Assembly (NCBI RefSeq): GCF_001274785.1
Contig: NZ_LHPI01000002.1
Span: 20,768 to 84,767 of the forward strand
Source: Vibrio hepatarius
Lineage (GTDB): Bacteria; Pseudomonadota; Gammaproteobacteria; Enterobacterales; Vibrionaceae
DNA: 64,000 bases
Direction of reading: 5' to 3'
The translations under genes and the position numbers were made by a program. Below, in pieces: positions 48,722-60,266 of the stretch. Position 1 is the first letter of the stretch. The number at the start of each line of letters is the position of its first letter. The notes under the pieces were generated by a model. That model was not told the origin of the DNA. It searched no databases and saw nothing but the letters and a program-made list of their open reading frames with translations.

Positions 48722-49375
48722 ATGTCTACTAGCAAACAAAACGAATACAGTGTTAAAGAAGAAATCGCCAATACGGTGACTCATGCATTGGGTATGGTCA
48801 TGGGTATCGTTGGCTTGATTTTACTCTTAATTAAAGCGATTGACCGCAATGCTGACGCGTTAACCATTACCAGTATGAGTGTGTACGGCGGAAGCATGAT
48901 TGTGCTGTTTCTTGCGTCGACGCTCTATCATGCGATACCGCACCAAAAAGCCAAGAAAGCCCTAAAAACCTTCGACCACTGCGCGATCTATTTGCTGATT
49001 GCTGGTAGCTATACGCCGTTTTTGTTAGTCAGCCTGCGCACGCCTTTGGCGATCGGTCTGATGATTGTGATCTGGAGTATTGCGCTGATCGGCATCATTA
49101 TGAAGCTGGCGTTTGTTTACCGCTTTAAGCGTTTGTCATTGGTGACGTATTTAATGATGGGGTGGCTGTCGCTGGTGGTGATCTATCAATTAGCGCTGAA
49201 CTTAGATATCGGTGGATTGACGTTGCTAGCGGCTGGTGGCGTGATTTACTCGCTTGGGGTGATTTTCTACGTGGCGAAACGCATCCCGTTCAATCATGCC
49301 ATCTGGCACGGTTTTGTTTTAGCGGGTTGCGCTTGCCACTTTTTGGCGATCTACCTTTACGTAGAGCCTATCTAA
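48722..49375 (+). CDS. trhA: Hemolysin III family / PAQR membrane protein (TrhA)
   Basis: From ATG 48722 ([20 protein letters not shown]) the 217-residue protein has seven predicted transmembrane helices and the conserved histidines and acidic residues of the PAQR fold: [35 protein letters not shown] and [18 protein letters not shown]. coli TrhA (YqfA) affects membrane energetics and fluidity. The GGAG ribosome site is about 11 bases upstream, a little far. It converges with trkH with only five bases between. Confidence 0.9.
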   Translation: MSTSKQNEYSVKEEIANTVTHALGMVMGIVGLILLLIKAIDRNADALTITSMSVYGGSMIVLFLASTLYHAIPHQKAKKALKTFDHCAIYLLIAGSYTPFLLVSLRTPLAIGLMIVIWSIALIGIIMKLAFVYRFKRLSLVTYLMMGWLSLVVIYQLALNLDIGGLTLLAAGGVIYSLGVIFYVAKRIPFNHAIWHGFVLAGCACHFLAIYLYVEPI

Positions 49376-49380
49376 CCTAA

Positions 49381-50826
49381 TCAGCGGCGCCAGAACGCTG
49401 GGAAGAACAGCACTAGCAAGGTCAGAATCTCTAAACGCCCCATCAGCATACCAAGGCTCAAGATCCATTTTGCCGCATCTGGTAGAGGGGCAAAGTTTCC
49501 GGTTGGACCGATCACCGCACCCATCCCCGGACCTACGTTAGCCACGGCGGTAATCGCGCCTGAAATGCTGGTGATTGGGTCTAAGCCCATCGCACTGAGT
49601 GCGCCAGCAATCACAATGATAGTGATAAAGAACGTCAGACCGAATGCGATGATTGAACGCACGATGTCATCGTTGACCGGACGTTGGTTATAACGCTGAA
49701 CGAACACACCGGAAGGGTGAATAAGCTTCATCATCTGCTTGTTCAGCAGTGTCATCGCGATTTGGAAACGGAATACTTTGATCCCGCCTGACGTCGAGCC
49801 AGAACACGCGCCGGCCATCATCAAAAAAGCAAACAGTGTAGTTGGTAGTGCGCCCCAAGCGGTAAAGTCTTCCAGACCAAAGCCGGTAGTCGTCACCACC
49901 GAGACGATGTTGAACATCGATACCCGCATCGCGTCTAACACGCTGTAGCCGTCGCGAATCACTAGCCAACTCGAGATCACCACGCTACTGGCGAGAAATA
50001 AGATGGTGAAGCCTCGAACTTGCGCGTCTTTAAACAATTCATCCAGTCGACGCTTACGCAGCGCCGAGACAAACAATAGAAACGGCAGGCCACCCAAGAA
50101 CATAAATAGGGTCGCGATCCAGTGTGCGCCATTGGAAAAGTGGTTCATTGACCCGTCGGAAGTTGAGTAACCACCGGTCGAAAGAGTCGTGAACGAGTGA
50201 TTGATCGCTTCGAACAGGTTCATCCCTGTCAGCATATAGCCAATCAAACACAGCCCGGTTAACGTCAAATACACCAGTACGATGTTTTTGGCGACCGTTT
50301 TGGCGCGCGGACTGCTTTTATCTGACCAGTCTGAGGATTCGGTGTGGAACAGCTTCATACCACCGACGTTGAGCATTGGCAGTACCGCTACCGCCATGAC
50401 GATAAAGCCAATCCCGCCCAGCCATTGCAGTATCGAACGCCATAGCAGAATACTCGGCGCCATCCCGTCCAAGCCGCTCAATACTGTCGAACCTGTGGTG
50501 GTGATACCAGACATAGTTTCGAAATAGGCGTCAGTAAAGCTAATGTGGTTGATAAACACGAATGGTAATGCCGCAAAGGCACTGGCGATGGTCCACACCA
50601 AGCTGGTGATCAGGAACATATCTCGTACGCTGAGCTTAAAGCGCGTCGTTCGACCGACGCTTAAACAGATAAACGCCACTAGATGGGTGATAAGAACCGC
50701 TTGTCCGAATTCCAAAAAGCCTGCGGTGCCGCTAAAAAACGCCACCAAGGTTGGGACATACATAAACAGGGCGATCTTAGACAGCACCAAGCCTATAACA
50801 AACAGTACCGGACGGAAGTTAACCAT
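49381..50826 (-). CDS. trkH: Trk system potassium uptake protein TrkH
   Basis: The 481-residue membrane protein contains the four selectivity-filter-like P loops of the SKT family, seen as GITTTGSTVL, HSFTTLSTGGYSTSD, SVVTTTGFGLEDF and TAVANVGPGMG. It forms the K+ channel that TrkA gates. It lies nine bases downstream of trkA on the same strand. No terminator is evident between it and the converging trhA. Confidence 0.97.
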   Translation of the reverse strand: MVNFRPVLFVIGLVLSKIALFMYVPTLVAFFSGTAGFLEFGQAVLITHLVAFICLSVGRTTRFKLSVRDMFLITSLVWTIASAFAALPFVFINHISFTDAYFETMSGITTTGSTVLSGLDGMAPSILLWRSILQWLGGIGFIVMAVAVLPMLNVGGMKLFHTESSDWSDKSSPRAKTVAKNIVLVYLTLTGLCLIGYMLTGMNLFEAINHSFTTLSTGGYSTSDGSMNHFSNGAHWIATLFMFLGGLPFLLFVSALRKRRLDELFKDAQVRGFTILFLASSVVISSWLVIRDGYSVLDAMRVSMFNIVSVVTTTGFGLEDFTAWGALPTTLFAFLMMAGACSGSTSGGIKVFRFQIAMTLLNKQMMKLIHPSGVFVQRYNQRPVNDDIVRSIIAFGLTFFITIIVIAGALSAMGLDPITSISGAITAVANVGPGMGAVIGPTGNFAPLPDAAKWILSLGMLMGRLEILTLLVLFFPAFWRR

Positions 50827-50835
50827 AACCTTGCC

Positions 50836-52212
50836 TTAGAGGAAGAACGGACTCGGCTGGAACAAGGCTTCGACATCTGGCACGTATTTTTTGTCGACCA
50901 AGAACATCACCACGTGGTCGTCTTGTTCAATTACGGTTCGGTCGTGAGCTATCAGGACTTCTTCACCACGCACGATTGCGCCGATCGTCGTACCTGGCGG
51001 TAGTTTGATATCACCAATTGCACGGCCGACCACTTTAGATGTGGTTTCGTCACCGTGTGCAATCGCCTCGATCGCTTCAGCCGCGCCTCGGCGTAGTGAC
51101 GATACGTTGACAATGTCTGCACGACGTACGTGGGTCAGTAGTGCGGAAATGGTCGCTTGCTGAGGTGAGATCGCCACGTCAATCACACCGCCTTGTACTA
51201 GGTCAACGTAAGCACCGCGCTGAATCAGCACCATCACTTTCTTTGCACCCATTCGCTTAGCGAGCATCGCCGACATGATGTTGGTTTCGTCTTCGTTGGT
51301 CAGGGCGATAAATACGTCGACTTGGTCGATGTTCTCTTCGCTCAGTAGCTCTTGGTCTGCGGCGTCACCACAGAATACGATGGTGTTTTCTAACTCTTCG
51401 GATAGCTTCTCGGCGCGTTGGTAGCCGCGCTCAATCAGTTTGACGCTGTAGGTTTGTTCTAAGCGCTTGGCTAAGCTCGCACCGATGTTACCGCCACCAA
51501 CAATCATAATGCGGCGATACGGTTTCTCTAAGCGTTGCAGCTCACTCATCACCGAGCGAATATGGTTACTCGCCGCGACGAAGAACACTTCATCATCGGC
51601 TTCAATAATTGTGGTGCCTTGCGGACGAATTGGACGTCCTTGACGGAAAATCGCCGCGACGCGAGTATCAATGTGTGGCATGTGCTCACGCAAGGTCGAT
51701 AGCGCGTTACCAACCAGTGGCCCGCCGTAGTAAGCTTTTACTGCCACTAGACTGACTTTCTGCTCGGCAAAGCTCACCACCTGCAGTGCGCCCGGATATT
51801 GGATCAGGCGTTCGATGTAGCTCGTCACCAATTCTTCCGGTGCGATTAAGTGGTCGACCGGAACCGCACCCGATTGGAATAGGGCTTCTTTTTCCGCCAG
51901 ATATTCTGGCGCACGGATTCGCGCAATTCGGTTAGGTGTGTTGAACAGAGAAAAAGCCACCTGACAAGCTGCCATGTTGGTCTCGTCCGTGTTGGTTACT
52001 GCGACCAGCATGTCCGCGTCTTGAGCGCCGGCTTCTCGCAGTGCATCGGGATGGCTGGCGTGGCCATGAACCACTCGCAAGTCGTATTTATCCTGCAGCT
52101 CTCTCAAGCGGTCATTGTTTTGGTCAACAATAGTAATATCGTTGTTCTCACCCACAAGGTTTTCCGCCAGCGTGCCGCCAACCTGACCTGCGCCAAGAAT
52201 GATGATTTTCAT
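50836..52212 (-). CDS. trkA: Trk system potassium transporter, NAD-binding subunit TrkA
   Basis: The 458-residue protein has two tandem RCK modules, each starting with a Rossmann motif: [13 protein letters not shown] at the N-terminus and [14 protein letters not shown] near residue 240, and each ending in a TrkA-C domain ([11 protein letters not shown] and [16 protein letters not shown]). It forms the cytosolic ring that gates TrkH with nucleotides. It follows rsmB after about 100 bases with a hairpin between. Confidence 0.97.
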   Translation of the reverse strand: MKIIILGAGQVGGTLAENLVGENNDITIVDQNNDRLRELQDKYDLRVVHGHASHPDALREAGAQDADMLVAVTNTDETNMAACQVAFSLFNTPNRIARIRAPEYLAEKEALFQSGAVPVDHLIAPEELVTSYIERLIQYPGALQVVSFAEQKVSLVAVKAYYGGPLVGNALSTLREHMPHIDTRVAAIFRQGRPIRPQGTTIIEADDEVFFVAASNHIRSVMSELQRLEKPYRRIMIVGGGNIGASLAKRLEQTYSVKLIERGYQRAEKLSEELENTIVFCGDAADQELLSEENIDQVDVFIALTNEDETNIMSAMLAKRMGAKKVMVLIQRGAYVDLVQGGVIDVAISPQQATISALLTHVRRADIVNVSSLRRGAAEAIEAIAHGDETTSKVVGRAIGDIKLPPGTTIGAIVRGEEVLIAHDRTVIEQDDHVVMFLVDKKYVPDVEALFQPSPFFL

Positions 52213-52282
52213 ACTGTATTCTCGTTCAACTATTGGTTCCTACCCAGCGTTCGAACAGCATGTGCCGGAGTAGGTATAAACA

Positions 52283-52308
52283 GGGCGATGAAATTGCTTT
52301 CACCGCCC
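52283..52308 (-). terminator. Probable terminator after rsmB
   Basis: On the minus strand GGGCGGTGAAA and TTTCATCGCCC pair around GCAA with one G-U, then TGTTTATA follows; a partial U-tract. Confidence 0.65.
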
Positions 52309-52315
52309 GTCTAAA

Positions 52316-53602
52316 TTACGCGTTTTTGTGCAGAATGGCGTAGTAGAAGCCATCCATATCCTCTTCGCCAGGTAGAATTTGGCGGCCTGGATTCTCTGCA
52401 TCAGAGCCTTCAAGTTGCGCATCCTGAGTACGGGCTAAGAATGCTTTTACTTGCTCTTTGTTCTCTTGAGGAGTGATAGAGCAAGTTGCGTAGACGAGCG
52501 TGCCGCCTGGCTTCAATTGTTGCCACATCGCGTCAAGGATTTCACTTTGAAGCTCAGCCAGTGCCGCGATATCTTCGCCACGTCGCAACCACTTTATATC
52601 AGGATGACGACGTATAACACCTGTTGCAGAACAAGGTGCATCTAGAAGAATGCGATCAAACTGCTCGCCTTGCCACCAATCTTGTGGATTACGTGCGTCA
52701 CCGCAAATAACTTCTGCTTTGAGGTTCAGGCGTTGTAAGTTGTCGTGCACGCGTTTCAGGCGTGATTCATCACAATCGATCGCCACCACTTGGCTGCCTT
52801 GAGTGCGCTCAAGGATATGCGCGGTTTTACCACCCGGAGCAGCGCAGCAATCGAGAATCAGTTCGCCATCTTTAGGGGTCAGGTAATTTAGCGACAGCTG
52901 CGCAGCAGCGTCTTGTACCGATACCCAACCTTTATCAAAGCCTGGCAATTTAGTCACGTCGCAAGGTGAGGCCAATTTTAGAGCGTCTTCCGCTTCACTG
53001 TGCGCAGTGCTATCAATGTTTTCACTTTTGAGTAACTCAAGGTATTGATCACGCGTGTTGTGCTTATGGTTTACGCGTAGCCACATTGGCGCTTTGTTGT
53101 TATTCGCTTCAACAATGCTTTCCCATTGTTGCGGGTAGCTTTCTTGCAGCAGCTTTAGCAACCAGCTTGGGTGGCCGTACTTACCGGCATTGTGGCTGAC
53201 CGCCATCGCGTCCAACTCTTCCTGGTTGCGCTGATAGTTACGCAATACTGCGTTGATCAGCCCACGTAAGCGAGGACCTTTGAGGGTTTGGGTGCCTTCT
53301 ACCGTTTCACCCACTGCCGCGTGCGCAGGAATACGCATAAAGCTCAGTTGATAAATACCAACCAGAATCAGGTGGTGGAATACACGTTGTTTGCCTTTTA
53401 GCGGTTTATCCATCAGTTCATTGGCGATGGATTCCAGACGAGGTAGGTAGCGCAGCGCACCGTAGCAAATCTCTTGCAGTAGCGCTTGGTCGCGTGGTTT
53501 TACCTGTTGTTGAGCCGCAGGTAGAGCGTTGGAAAGAGAGTGACCTTTATCGACCACTTGGAATAGGACGTTGGCTGCAGCAGCGCGAACATTCATCATC
53601 AA
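52316..53602 (-). CDS. rsmB: 16S rRNA (cytosine967-C5)-methyltransferase RsmB
   Basis: The 428-residue protein has an N-terminal NusB-like domain ([20 protein letters not shown]) and a C-terminal methyltransferase with [13 protein letters not shown], the catalytic cysteines in [16 protein letters not shown] and [17 protein letters not shown]. It makes m5C967 in 16S rRNA. The start has two ATGs in row (53602 and 53599) and a third at 53596. It follows fmt by 63 bases in the usual def-fmt-rsmB-trkA order. Confidence 0.97.
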   Translation of the reverse strand: MMMNVRAAAANVLFQVVDKGHSLSNALPAAQQQVKPRDQALLQEICYGALRYLPRLESIANELMDKPLKGKQRVFHHLILVGIYQLSFMRIPAHAAVGETVEGTQTLKGPRLRGLINAVLRNYQRNQEELDAMAVSHNAGKYGHPSWLLKLLQESYPQQWESIVEANNNKAPMWLRVNHKHNTRDQYLELLKSENIDSTAHSEAEDALKLASPCDVTKLPGFDKGWVSVQDAAAQLSLNYLTPKDGELILDCCAAPGGKTAHILERTQGSQVVAIDCDESRLKRVHDNLQRLNLKAEVICGDARNPQDWWQGEQFDRILLDAPCSATGVIRRHPDIKWLRRGEDIAALAELQSEILDAMWQQLKPGGTLVYATCSITPQENKEQVKAFLARTQDAQLEGSDAENPGRQILPGEEDMDGFYYAILHKNA

Positions 53603-53617
53603 TACCTTAAATTAAGG

Positions 53618-53635
53618 GAGGGTGTCTCCACCCTC
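53618..53635 (-). terminator. Hairpin between fmt and rsmB without U-tract
   Basis: GAGGGTG and CACCCTC pair around a GAGA tetraloop on the minus strand. There is no U-run, so it more likely stabilises or attenuates than terminates. Confidence 0.4.
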
Positions 53636-53665
53636 AAAATGTACGTTTCTCTAGAGAGATAATTA

Positions 53666-54613
53666 TTAAACCAGTTGGGTTCCCACCGCAAACCAGTCGG
53701 CGCGAGAGTTCAGAATATCCTGAACGTGCATCGCCTTCTTACCCGGAACCTGAAGTTGCTCTAGCACCAACACACCATTGCCAGTCGCAACGTAAATGCC
53801 AGTTTTATCTGCTTGGAGAATTGTGCCCGCAGGTTTATCGGTAGCTTGTTTCTCTACTCGGCTTTGCCATACCTTGATGCTGTTATCTGCAGCAACAAAG
53901 TGGCTCATTGGCCAAGGATTGAAAGCACGAACGCAGCGCTCGATGTGTTCCGCATCGTCGCTCCAGTTGATCAGGGCTTCTTCTTTACTCAGCTTTTTCG
54001 CGTAGTTGGCTAATTCGTCGTCTTGTTTGACAGCGACAGCGCTACCTGAGGCGATATCGGCTAGGCATTCGACCAATGCTTGTGGGCCAAGCTCTGCAAG
54101 TTTTTCATACATCGATGCACTGGTGTCGGTTGCTTCGATAGGTAGCGTCGCGACTTTCAGCATGTCACCGGTATCCAGACCAATATCCATCTGCATGATG
54201 GTCACGCCTGTCTCTTTATCGCCAGCCCAAATAGAGCGCTGAATCGGTGCCGCGCCTCGCCAACGAGGAAGAATCGAGCCGTGTACATTGATACAACCCA
54301 GTTTAGGGGTGTCGAGAACCGCTTGTGGCAGTAGCATACCGTAAGCCACCACAACCATGATGTCGGCGTTTAAGTCGGCAAGCTCTTGTTTGGCTTCGTC
54401 TGACTTAAAGTTTTCTGGCTGGTAGACAGGAATATTGTGCTCAAGGGCAACGTTCTTTACTGCACTCGCGGTGAGCTTTTTACCACGACCCGCTGGGCGG
54501 TCTGGGTTGGTGTAAACCGCAATAACATCGTGCTCCGAAGACAACAACGCCGCCAAGTGACGGGCGGCGAAGTCCGGAGTACCTGCGAAAACAATTTTTA
54601 ATGGTTTGCTCAA
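53666..54613 (-). CDS. fmt: Methionyl-tRNA formyltransferase
   Basis: I choose TTG 54613 as start ([20 protein letters not shown], 315 residues, equal to E. coli Fmt), with an AAGGA ribosome site; an ATG five codons upstream would overlap that site. The formyl-tetrahydrofolate motif is [19 protein letters not shown], with [11 protein letters not shown] after it. It formylates Met-tRNAi for initiation. It lies 25 bases after def, whose product removes the same formyl group. Confidence 0.96.
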   Translation of the reverse strand: MSKPLKIVFAGTPDFAARHLAALLSSEHDVIAVYTNPDRPAGRGKKLTASAVKNVALEHNIPVYQPENFKSDEAKQELADLNADIMVVVAYGMLLPQAVLDTPKLGCINVHGSILPRWRGAAPIQRSIWAGDKETGVTIMQMDIGLDTGDMLKVATLPIEATDTSASMYEKLAELGPQALVECLADIASGSAVAVKQDDELANYAKKLSKEEALINWSDDAEHIERCVRAFNPWPMSHFVAADNSIKVWQSRVEKQATDKPAGTILQADKTGIYVATGNGVLVLEQLQVPGKKAMHVQDILNSRADWFAVGTQLV

Positions 54614-54638
54614 GGTACGTTCCTTCAATTTATTGGCA

Positions 54639-55160
54639 TTAGGCTTGGTTGGCTTGTTTCTCGTTGAAACGCTTAATCTTTGCCAGCTTTTCTTGAATAC
54701 GCTTACGTTTTAGAGGCGATAGGTAATCAACAAAAAGTTTGCCTTCTAAGTGATCAAGTTCGTGCTGTACACAAATCGCCAGCAGATCGTCTGCTTCGAA
54801 TGTGAACTCTTCACCGTCGCGGTTAAGCGCTTTCACGGTGACTTCAGCTGCACGAGGAACCAACGCGCGTGCGCCAGGAACAGAAAGACAGCCTTCTTCG
54901 ATACCATCTTCACCACGTTTCTCAAGGATTTCCGGGTTGATCAGAACCATTGGTTCATCGCGCGTATCTGAAATGTCGATCACGACGATACGCTGGTGGA
55001 AATCTACCTGGGTTGCTGCCAGGCCAATACCTTCTTCGTCGTACATGGTTTCAATCATGTCATCAACGAATTTTTGAATCTCAGGAGTCACCTCTTCTAC
55101 GGGCTTTGCCACGGTGCGAAGACGATCATCTGGGAATGTTAATACTTGTAATACAGACAT
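54639..55160 (-). CDS. def: Peptide deformylase
   Basis: The start at ATG 55160 ([20 protein letters not shown], 173 residues) fits homologues; a longer frame adds 21 residues without similarity. The three motifs are [20 protein letters not shown] (metal-binding Cys) and [12 protein letters not shown] (HEXXH). It removes the N-terminal formyl group from new proteins using Fe2+. It heads the def-fmt-rsmB-trkA-trkH series and is divergent from the LysM gene. Confidence 0.97.
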   Translation of the reverse strand: MSVLQVLTFPDDRLRTVAKPVEEVTPEIQKFVDDMIETMYDEEGIGLAATQVDFHQRIVVIDISDTRDEPMVLINPEILEKRGEDGIEEGCLSVPGARALVPRAAEVTVKALNRDGEEFTFEADDLLAICVQHELDHLEGKLFVDYLSPLKRKRIQEKLAKIKRFNEKQANQA

Positions 55161-55324
55161 ATACACTCGAAATGTTGAACTGTGCCGAATCAGGATAAAC
55201 CTTGTTGGCTCAATTCTAGACATTTTATAACCTAAATGACAGCATCATTGCGTTTTTGACTCTTTTCTAATCAGTTTAGCTGAACTGAGATTGTATTGTT
55301 TTATTGGGTATCAGGATGATTGTT

Positions 55325-56365
55325 ATGCCACGTCGATTAGGGGTTTCAGTAAGTGCTTTGTTGTCATTAAGTCTCGCGTTTCCCACCTTTGCCGAGCAAA
55401 AGCCGTTGAGTGTAAAAGAAGACGCACCAACGACCTACACGGTCGTGAAAGGGGATACGCTTTGGGATATCTCGGCAATGTATCTTGATAGCCCTTGGCT
55501 TTGGCCGCGATTGTGGCAAGTAAATCCAGACATCGACAACCCCCACCTGATTTATCCAGGAGACAGACTTAGTCTGATTTGGCGTGATGGTCATCCGGTG
55601 TTAAGCCTCAAACCGATGGTGAAACTTAGCCCGAAAGTGCGCGTATTAGAGAAAGAGGCGGTATCGACCGTGAATGCGGGTTTGGTGCTGCCTTATATTG
55701 AATCGGATCGCTTACTGAGTGCGTCTGAACTGGACGCCAGTCCACGAGTGCTCGGAGCGAGTGATGGCAAAAAGTATCTATCCAATCAAGGTTTGCTGTA
55801 TATCTCTGGCGAGCACCAAGTGAAAACGTGGACGATCTACCGCCCACTAGAAGAGTATCAAAGAGACGAACATACCGTGGTGGCGCTAAAGAAAATCGCC
55901 ACGGCTGAGTTGCAAGAAAGCCAGCCTCAATTTAGTGGCTTGAATGTAGTTACTCAGTCTCAAGAAGTAATGGTGGATGACATTGCCCTACCCGATGTGG
56001 ACGTGGAAATGCATTCCCTCTCAACCACATTCTACCCAGTCCCAACGCCAAAAGAGAGCTTTGCTAATATCCTTGGTTCACTCGAAGGCAGCCAGTATGT
56101 TGGTCAAAACCAAGTGGTGATTTTGGACCGTGGAGAGAAAGACCAGTTGCGTCAAGGCTCGATGTTTGAACTCTACAGTCAGGGAGTTGAAGTCTCGATT
56201 GAAGGTGATGACAGCGATGACGCGCGTTTGCCGGATACCCGAGTTGGTAACTTGATGGTCATTCGTCCGTACCCTTACTTTAGCTTGGCGTTAGTCACCG
56301 AAAGTACCGAACCAGTAGGGAAAGAAACCATTCTTAAATCGCCGCTCATTCACGAGTCTCAATGA
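55325..56365 (+). CDS. LysM domain protein with signal peptide
   Basis: I choose ATG 55325 (MPRRLGVSVSALLSLSLAFP), which has CAGGA eight bases upstream and gives a signal peptide ending near FAEQKP. A LysM domain follows (TYTVVKGDTLWDISAMYLDS, NPHLIYPGDRLSLIW), a peptidoglycan-binding module. The remaining about 250 residues are mixed alpha/beta with no motif I recognise. It is placed before dprA with a 4-base overlap, as in many gamma-proteobacteria; its role is probably in the cell wall, unproven. Confidence 0.92.
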   Translation: MPRRLGVSVSALLSLSLAFPTFAEQKPLSVKEDAPTTYTVVKGDTLWDISAMYLDSPWLWPRLWQVNPDIDNPHLIYPGDRLSLIWRDGHPVLSLKPMVKLSPKVRVLEKEAVSTVNAGLVLPYIESDRLLSASELDASPRVLGASDGKKYLSNQGLLYISGEHQVKTWTIYRPLEEYQRDEHTVVALKKIATAELQESQPQFSGLNVVTQSQEVMVDDIALPDVDVEMHSLSTTFYPVPTPKESFANILGSLEGSQYVGQNQVVILDRGEKDQLRQGSMFELYSQGVEVSIEGDDSDDARLPDTRVGNLMVIRPYPYFSLALVTESTEPVGKETILKSPLIHESQ

Positions 56366-57477
56366 GCGAAGTCGAGTTATCGGCGTGGCTAGCGCTCTAC
56401 TTTACGCCGAGAGTTGGCCCTAAAACGTTTAATAAGCTGACCGCGATCGATGAGCCTGTCACTTTCGTCGAGTCAGCTCCCTCTGATCTGCTGGCGATGG
56501 GGTTTTCCCAAGCCCAAGTCGATTACCTCAAAAGACACTCTTCTCGAGACGTGGACACGTGCCTAGAGTGGGCAAACGCCTCAAATCAGCGCCATATCTT
56601 GTTGCTCAATGATTGCCGTTACCCTCAACTATTGAAACAAACGCTTTCCGCGCCAGCGGTGTTGTTTGTTGAAGGGGAGGTTTCTTGTTTGGCTAAGCCG
56701 CAACTTGCAATGGTAGGAAGTCGCAACGCAAGTATCGATGGTTTAAATACCGCGCGAAGCTTCGCTCAGGAGTTGGTTGAGCATCAACTGGTGATCACCA
56801 GCGGCCTGGCATTGGGCGTCGATGGTTATGCCCATGATGGTGCGCTCAAAGGCGGAGGACAGACGGTCGCGGTGCTCGGTTGCGGTCTGAATAATATTTA
56901 TCCGGCTCGTCACCGAGGTTTGGCTTCGCGCATTATTGACAGTGGTGCGCTGGTTTCTGAGTTCCATCCGACGGCAAAACCGAAAGCCGATCATTTTCCC
57001 CGTCGTAATCGCATCATCAGTGGTTTATCCACTGGCGTCTTGGTGGTGGAAGCGGCAGAAAAAAGCGGCTCTTTGATTACTGCCCGTTACGCAGCCGAAC
57101 AAGGTCGCGATGTGTTTGCGATTCCCAGTTCTATCCATCATCCCCAAGGACGTGGTTGTAACGTATTGATTAAACAGGGTGCGTGTCTGGTTCAAAACGT
57201 CTCAGACATTTTGGATGAAATTGATACCCTTGTTCGCTGGTCTGATCTAAATAAGCCACCCGTACAAACCGAGCTGTTTGAGCAAATAGAAACAAAAGAA
57301 CGATTGCCATTTCCTCAGCTGTTAGCTAACGTAGGAAGTGAGGCTACACCCGTTGATATTCTTGCAAGCAGGACCAATATACCTGTACAAGACGTCATGA
57401 TGCAGCTTTTGGAGCTTGAGCTCGAAGGGCACGTTGTTGCAGTTTCTGGTGGCTATATTCGAAAGGGGAGGGGCTAG
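56362..57477 (+). CDS. dprA: DNA-processing protein DprA (Smf)
   Basis: The 371-residue protein has an N-terminal SAM-like region, the extended Rossmann fold with [28 protein letters not shown] and [14 protein letters not shown], then [12 protein letters not shown], and a C-terminal winged-helix (about residues 300-368). DprA loads RecA on incoming single strands in natural transformation. The ATG overlaps the previous stop (ATGA). Together with comM at 35108, it shows that the organism keeps transformation genes. Confidence 0.96.
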   Translation: MSEVELSAWLALYFTPRVGPKTFNKLTAIDEPVTFVESAPSDLLAMGFSQAQVDYLKRHSSRDVDTCLEWANASNQRHILLLNDCRYPQLLKQTLSAPAVLFVEGEVSCLAKPQLAMVGSRNASIDGLNTARSFAQELVEHQLVITSGLALGVDGYAHDGALKGGGQTVAVLGCGLNNIYPARHRGLASRIIDSGALVSEFHPTAKPKADHFPRRNRIISGLSTGVLVVEAAEKSGSLITARYAAEQGRDVFAIPSSIHHPQGRGCNVLIKQGACLVQNVSDILDEIDTLVRWSDLNKPPVQTELFEQIETKERLPFPQLLANVGSEATPVDILASRTNIPVQDVMMQLLELELEGHVVAVSGGYIRKGRG

Positions 57478-57479
57478 CT

Positions 57480-57959
57480 ATGATGATGGATATTTTAATG
57501 TATCTGTTTGAAACCTACATCCATAGCGATGCAGAGTTACAGGTCAATCAAGATGAGCTGGAAGAAGAGCTTATTCGCGCTGGTTTTCATCAAAAAGATA
57601 TCTACAAAGCCCTTGTCTGGCTGGAAGATTTGGCTGCACTTCAACAAAGTGAAGCCCATTCGGCGATTTCCGTGTGTAGCACCTCGGGTTCTACACGTAT
57701 TTACACGCCTAAAGAGTGTGAACGTTTAAGCGTTGAGTGTCGTGGTTTTCTGATGTTCTTAGAGCAAATCAATGTTCTGACGACAGAGACTCGTGAAATG
57801 GTTATTGACCGTATCATGGGGCTGGAAACCGATGAGTTTGAACTGGATGATCTGAAATGGATCGTGCTGATGGTACTGTTTAACGTACCAGGCAACGAAA
57901 ATGCTTACACACTTATGGAAGAGTTGTTGTACACCAAAGAACAAGGTGTTCTTCATTAA
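57480..57959 (+). CDS. smg: Smg family protein (DUF494)
   Basis: The 159-residue acidic protein begins [20 protein letters not shown] and contains [20 protein letters not shown] and [19 protein letters not shown], matching Smg (DUF494). The gene always accompanies dprA (smf) in gamma-proteobacteria. The function is unknown. Start is one of three ATGs in a row at 57480; it follows dprA by two bases. Confidence 0.95.
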   Translation: MMMDILMYLFETYIHSDAELQVNQDELEEELIRAGFHQKDIYKALVWLEDLAALQQSEAHSAISVCSTSGSTRIYTPKECERLSVECRGFLMFLEQINVLTTETREMVIDRIMGLETDEFELDDLKWIVLMVLFNVPGNENAYTLMEELLYTKEQGVLH

Positions 57960-57974
57960 TTACCGCGATAAGTT

Positions 57975-58559
57975 ATGAGCAGTAAGATCGACCATCAGCT
58001 GTTTTCAGCTCATGAACATGCATTAGAGCACCAAGCCTGCCCTAAGTGCCAATCAGAACAACGCCATGGTGAACTACACCTTCGCCATGGCAAGCACGGT
58101 CCATTTTTGGGCTGTGACCAATACCCGGTTTGTGACTTTATCAAACCCCTACACCAAAACGATGGCCACATCATTAAAGAGCTTGGCATTCCTTGTCCGG
58201 AATGTGCGAGTGAGTTGGTGTTGCGCCAAGGTCGTTATGGCATGTTTATCGGCTGTAGCAACTATCCTCAATGTCATCATATTGAGTCGCTTGACCAACC
58301 CGAAGACGACCAAGAAGCGCCGTCTATCTCTTGTCCGGAATGTGCAAAAGGTCAGTTGGTGGAGCGAAAGACACGCTTTGGTAAACTGTTTTATGCGTGT
58401 GACAACTATCCTAAGTGCAAGTTTGCCGTTAATCAGCCACCCGTCACAGGAAAGTGTGAAAAATGTGGTTATCCACTGCTGATAGAAAAGAAGTCAGCCA
58501 GCGGCAGCAAATACCAATGTGCGGATAGGAAATGTCATCACGTTCAAGAAGAGAATTAA
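57975..58559 (+). CDS. yrdD: Topoisomerase I-type zinc-ribbon protein (YrdD family)
   Basis: The 194-residue protein is made of four zinc ribbons like those at the C-terminus of topoisomerase I: CPKC...CDQYPVC, CPECASELVLRQGRYG...CSNYPQC, CPECAKGQLVERKTRFG...CDNYPKC and CEKCGYPLLIEKKSASG...C. There is no catalytic topoisomerase domain. It probably binds single-stranded DNA. It follows smg by 15 bases and is followed by a terminator. E. coli YrdD sits next to tsaC, here separated by purEK. Confidence 0.9.
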   Translation: MSSKIDHQLFSAHEHALEHQACPKCQSEQRHGELHLRHGKHGPFLGCDQYPVCDFIKPLHQNDGHIIKELGIPCPECASELVLRQGRYGMFIGCSNYPQCHHIESLDQPEDDQEAPSISCPECAKGQLVERKTRFGKLFYACDNYPKCKFAVNQPPVTGKCEKCGYPLLIEKKSASGSKYQCADRKCHHVQEEN

Positions 58560-58590
58560 AAACGGCGCATTGAGCGCCGTTTTTGTTTAT
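58558..58590. terminator. Bidirectional terminator between yrdD and purK
   Basis: ACGGCGC and GCGCCGT pair around ATTGA (58562-58580), with As on the left and a T-run on the right. Confidence 0.88.
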
Positions 58591-59726
58591 TGGTCTGATA
58601 ATACACTTGCTGCGAATTGATGCACGGCGGGAAACGCTTGCTCATCCAGTACATCCGCGAGCGCACAGAGGTTGCGCTGCAGTTCACCAGAGTAGTCTCC
58701 ACAGACGTTGATATGGCCCATCTTACGTCCAGGACGTTTCTCTTTGCCGTACCAGTGAATGTGACAGCCCGCCATTTCTAATACGCTGTTAGGTACGCTG
58801 TCTTCACCCAAGATGTTAATCATCGAGGTTTCACGAATCAGTTTAGTGCTGCCTAGCGGTAAACCACACACCGCGCGCAGGTGGTTTTCAAACTGACACG
58901 TCTCTGCGCCTTGTTGCGTCCAGTGCCCTGAGTTGTGTACACGCGGTGCAATCTCGTTCACCAGCAGTGCGCCATCAACGTCAAAAAATTCCAGTGCAAG
59001 GACGCCGACATAGTCGAGCGTTTCTGCTACGGCGGTGAACATCTCGTTAGCTTGTTGCTGTAACTCTATGTCTGAGATCGCGGTCGATAGGCTGAGTACA
59101 CCGTCGGTGTGCACGTTTTCTGCCAATGGGTAAACTGCAACCGAGCCGTCTTTGCCACGCGCGCCGACCAAGGACACTTCACGACTGAACGGAACAAATT
59201 CTTCGGCGACAATCGCTTGAGTCTCGGTTTCTGCAATACAAGCCGCCATTTCAGCCCAGATCGCCTCAACTTGGTCGAGTTGCTTCAAGCGCCATTGGCC
59301 TTTGCCGTCATAACCGCCCAAAGCACTTTTTAGCACCATTGGAATACCAACGTGTTCAATCGCGAGGTCAAAATCTTCTCTCGTTTGAATCACGTAGTAT
59401 TTCGCGTTACGTACGCCAGCATCATCGAGTAGCGTCTTTTCGATGCGGCGGTCGCCACCGGCTTTGATCGCTTGCGCCGAGGGTAAGAACTTTCCGCTTT
59501 GTTCGCAGATCGCTAAGATATCGTGAGGAATGTGCTCAAACTCGGCAGTGATAACATCGGCTTTAGCGATGGCATTTTCTAATCCTTTCCCTAGCACGGT
59601 TTGAGTGAGCGGGTGAACGATAGTTTCACTGCCCACGTCATACGCGGAAATCTCAATGTTTAGCGGCGCACCTGCGAGTGACATCATGCGAGCCAGTTGC
59701 CCTGCGCCTAACACTAAAACGTGCAT
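58587..59726 (-). CDS. purK: 5-(carboxyamino)imidazole ribonucleotide synthase PurK
   Basis: The start is ATG 59726 ([20 protein letters not shown], 379 residues); a longer frame adds 18 residues overlapping purE. It has the ATP-grasp fold with [27 protein letters not shown] and [20 protein letters not shown]. It carboxylates AIR with bicarbonate and ATP, the product being rearranged by PurE. It begins four bases after the purE stop. Confidence 0.97.
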   Translation of the reverse strand: MHVLVLGAGQLARMMSLAGAPLNIEISAYDVGSETIVHPLTQTVLGKGLENAIAKADVITAEFEHIPHDILAICEQSGKFLPSAQAIKAGGDRRIEKTLLDDAGVRNAKYYVIQTREDFDLAIEHVGIPMVLKSALGGYDGKGQWRLKQLDQVEAIWAEMAACIAETETQAIVAEEFVPFSREVSLVGARGKDGSVAVYPLAENVHTDGVLSLSTAISDIELQQQANEMFTAVAETLDYVGVLALEFFDVDGALLVNEIAPRVHNSGHWTQQGAETCQFENHLRAVCGLPLGSTKLIRETSMINILGEDSVPNSVLEMAGCHIHWYGKEKRPGRKMGHINVCGDYSGELQRNLCALADVLDEQAFPAVHQFAASVLSDQ

Positions 59727-59730
59727 TAGA

Positions 59731-60216
59731 TTAGTCCTCTGCTGGGTTTGGGTTAGCGAGAACGGTTTCGGTTTGCTCATTACGGAACGCTTCCACTTTT
59801 GCCATCACGCTTTCATCATGAGTACCGATGATTTGCGCTGCAAGAATGCCTGCGTTTGCTGCACCAGCTTCGCCAATCGCTAAAGTACCCACCGCGATGC
59901 CTTTTGGCATCTGAACAATTGATAGTAGTGAGTCCATGCCTTTTAGAGCGCGAGATTGAACCGGTACACCCAAAACAGGCAAGCTGGTAAAGGCCGCCGC
60001 CATTCCCGGTAGGTGAGCCGCACCGCCAGCGCCAGCAATAATCACTTTTAGTCCGCGTTCTTTTGCGCTGTTGGCGTAATCGGCAAGTAGTTGAGGTGTG
60101 CGGTGAGCGGAAACCACTTTGGTTTCGTACTCAACACCGAACTTGTCGAGCATTTCTGCTGCAAGCTTCATGGTTGGCCAATCTGATTTTGAACCCATGA
60201 TGATACCGACTTTCAT
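59731..60216 (-). CDS. purE: N5-carboxyaminoimidazole ribonucleotide mutase PurE
   Basis: The 161-residue class I PurE has [10 protein letters not shown], the catalytic histidine in [15 protein letters not shown] and [17 protein letters not shown]. It shifts the carboxyl group from N5 to C4 of the imidazole. The first gene of the purEK operon, under a promoter whose -35 lies in a PurR box (60289-60304). The ribosome site AAGGAGTTTGAG is strong. Confidence 0.97.
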   Translation of the reverse strand: MKVGIIMGSKSDWPTMKLAAEMLDKFGVEYETKVVSAHRTPQLLADYANSAKERGLKVIIAGAGGAAHLPGMAAAFTSLPVLGVPVQSRALKGMDSLLSIVQMPKGIAVGTLAIGEAGAANAGILAAQIIGTHDESVMAKVEAFRNEQTETVLANPNPAED

Positions 60217-60266
60217 CTCAAACTCCTTAAACGCTGCACTAAATAGGTGAGGATCAGTTTGTGCGC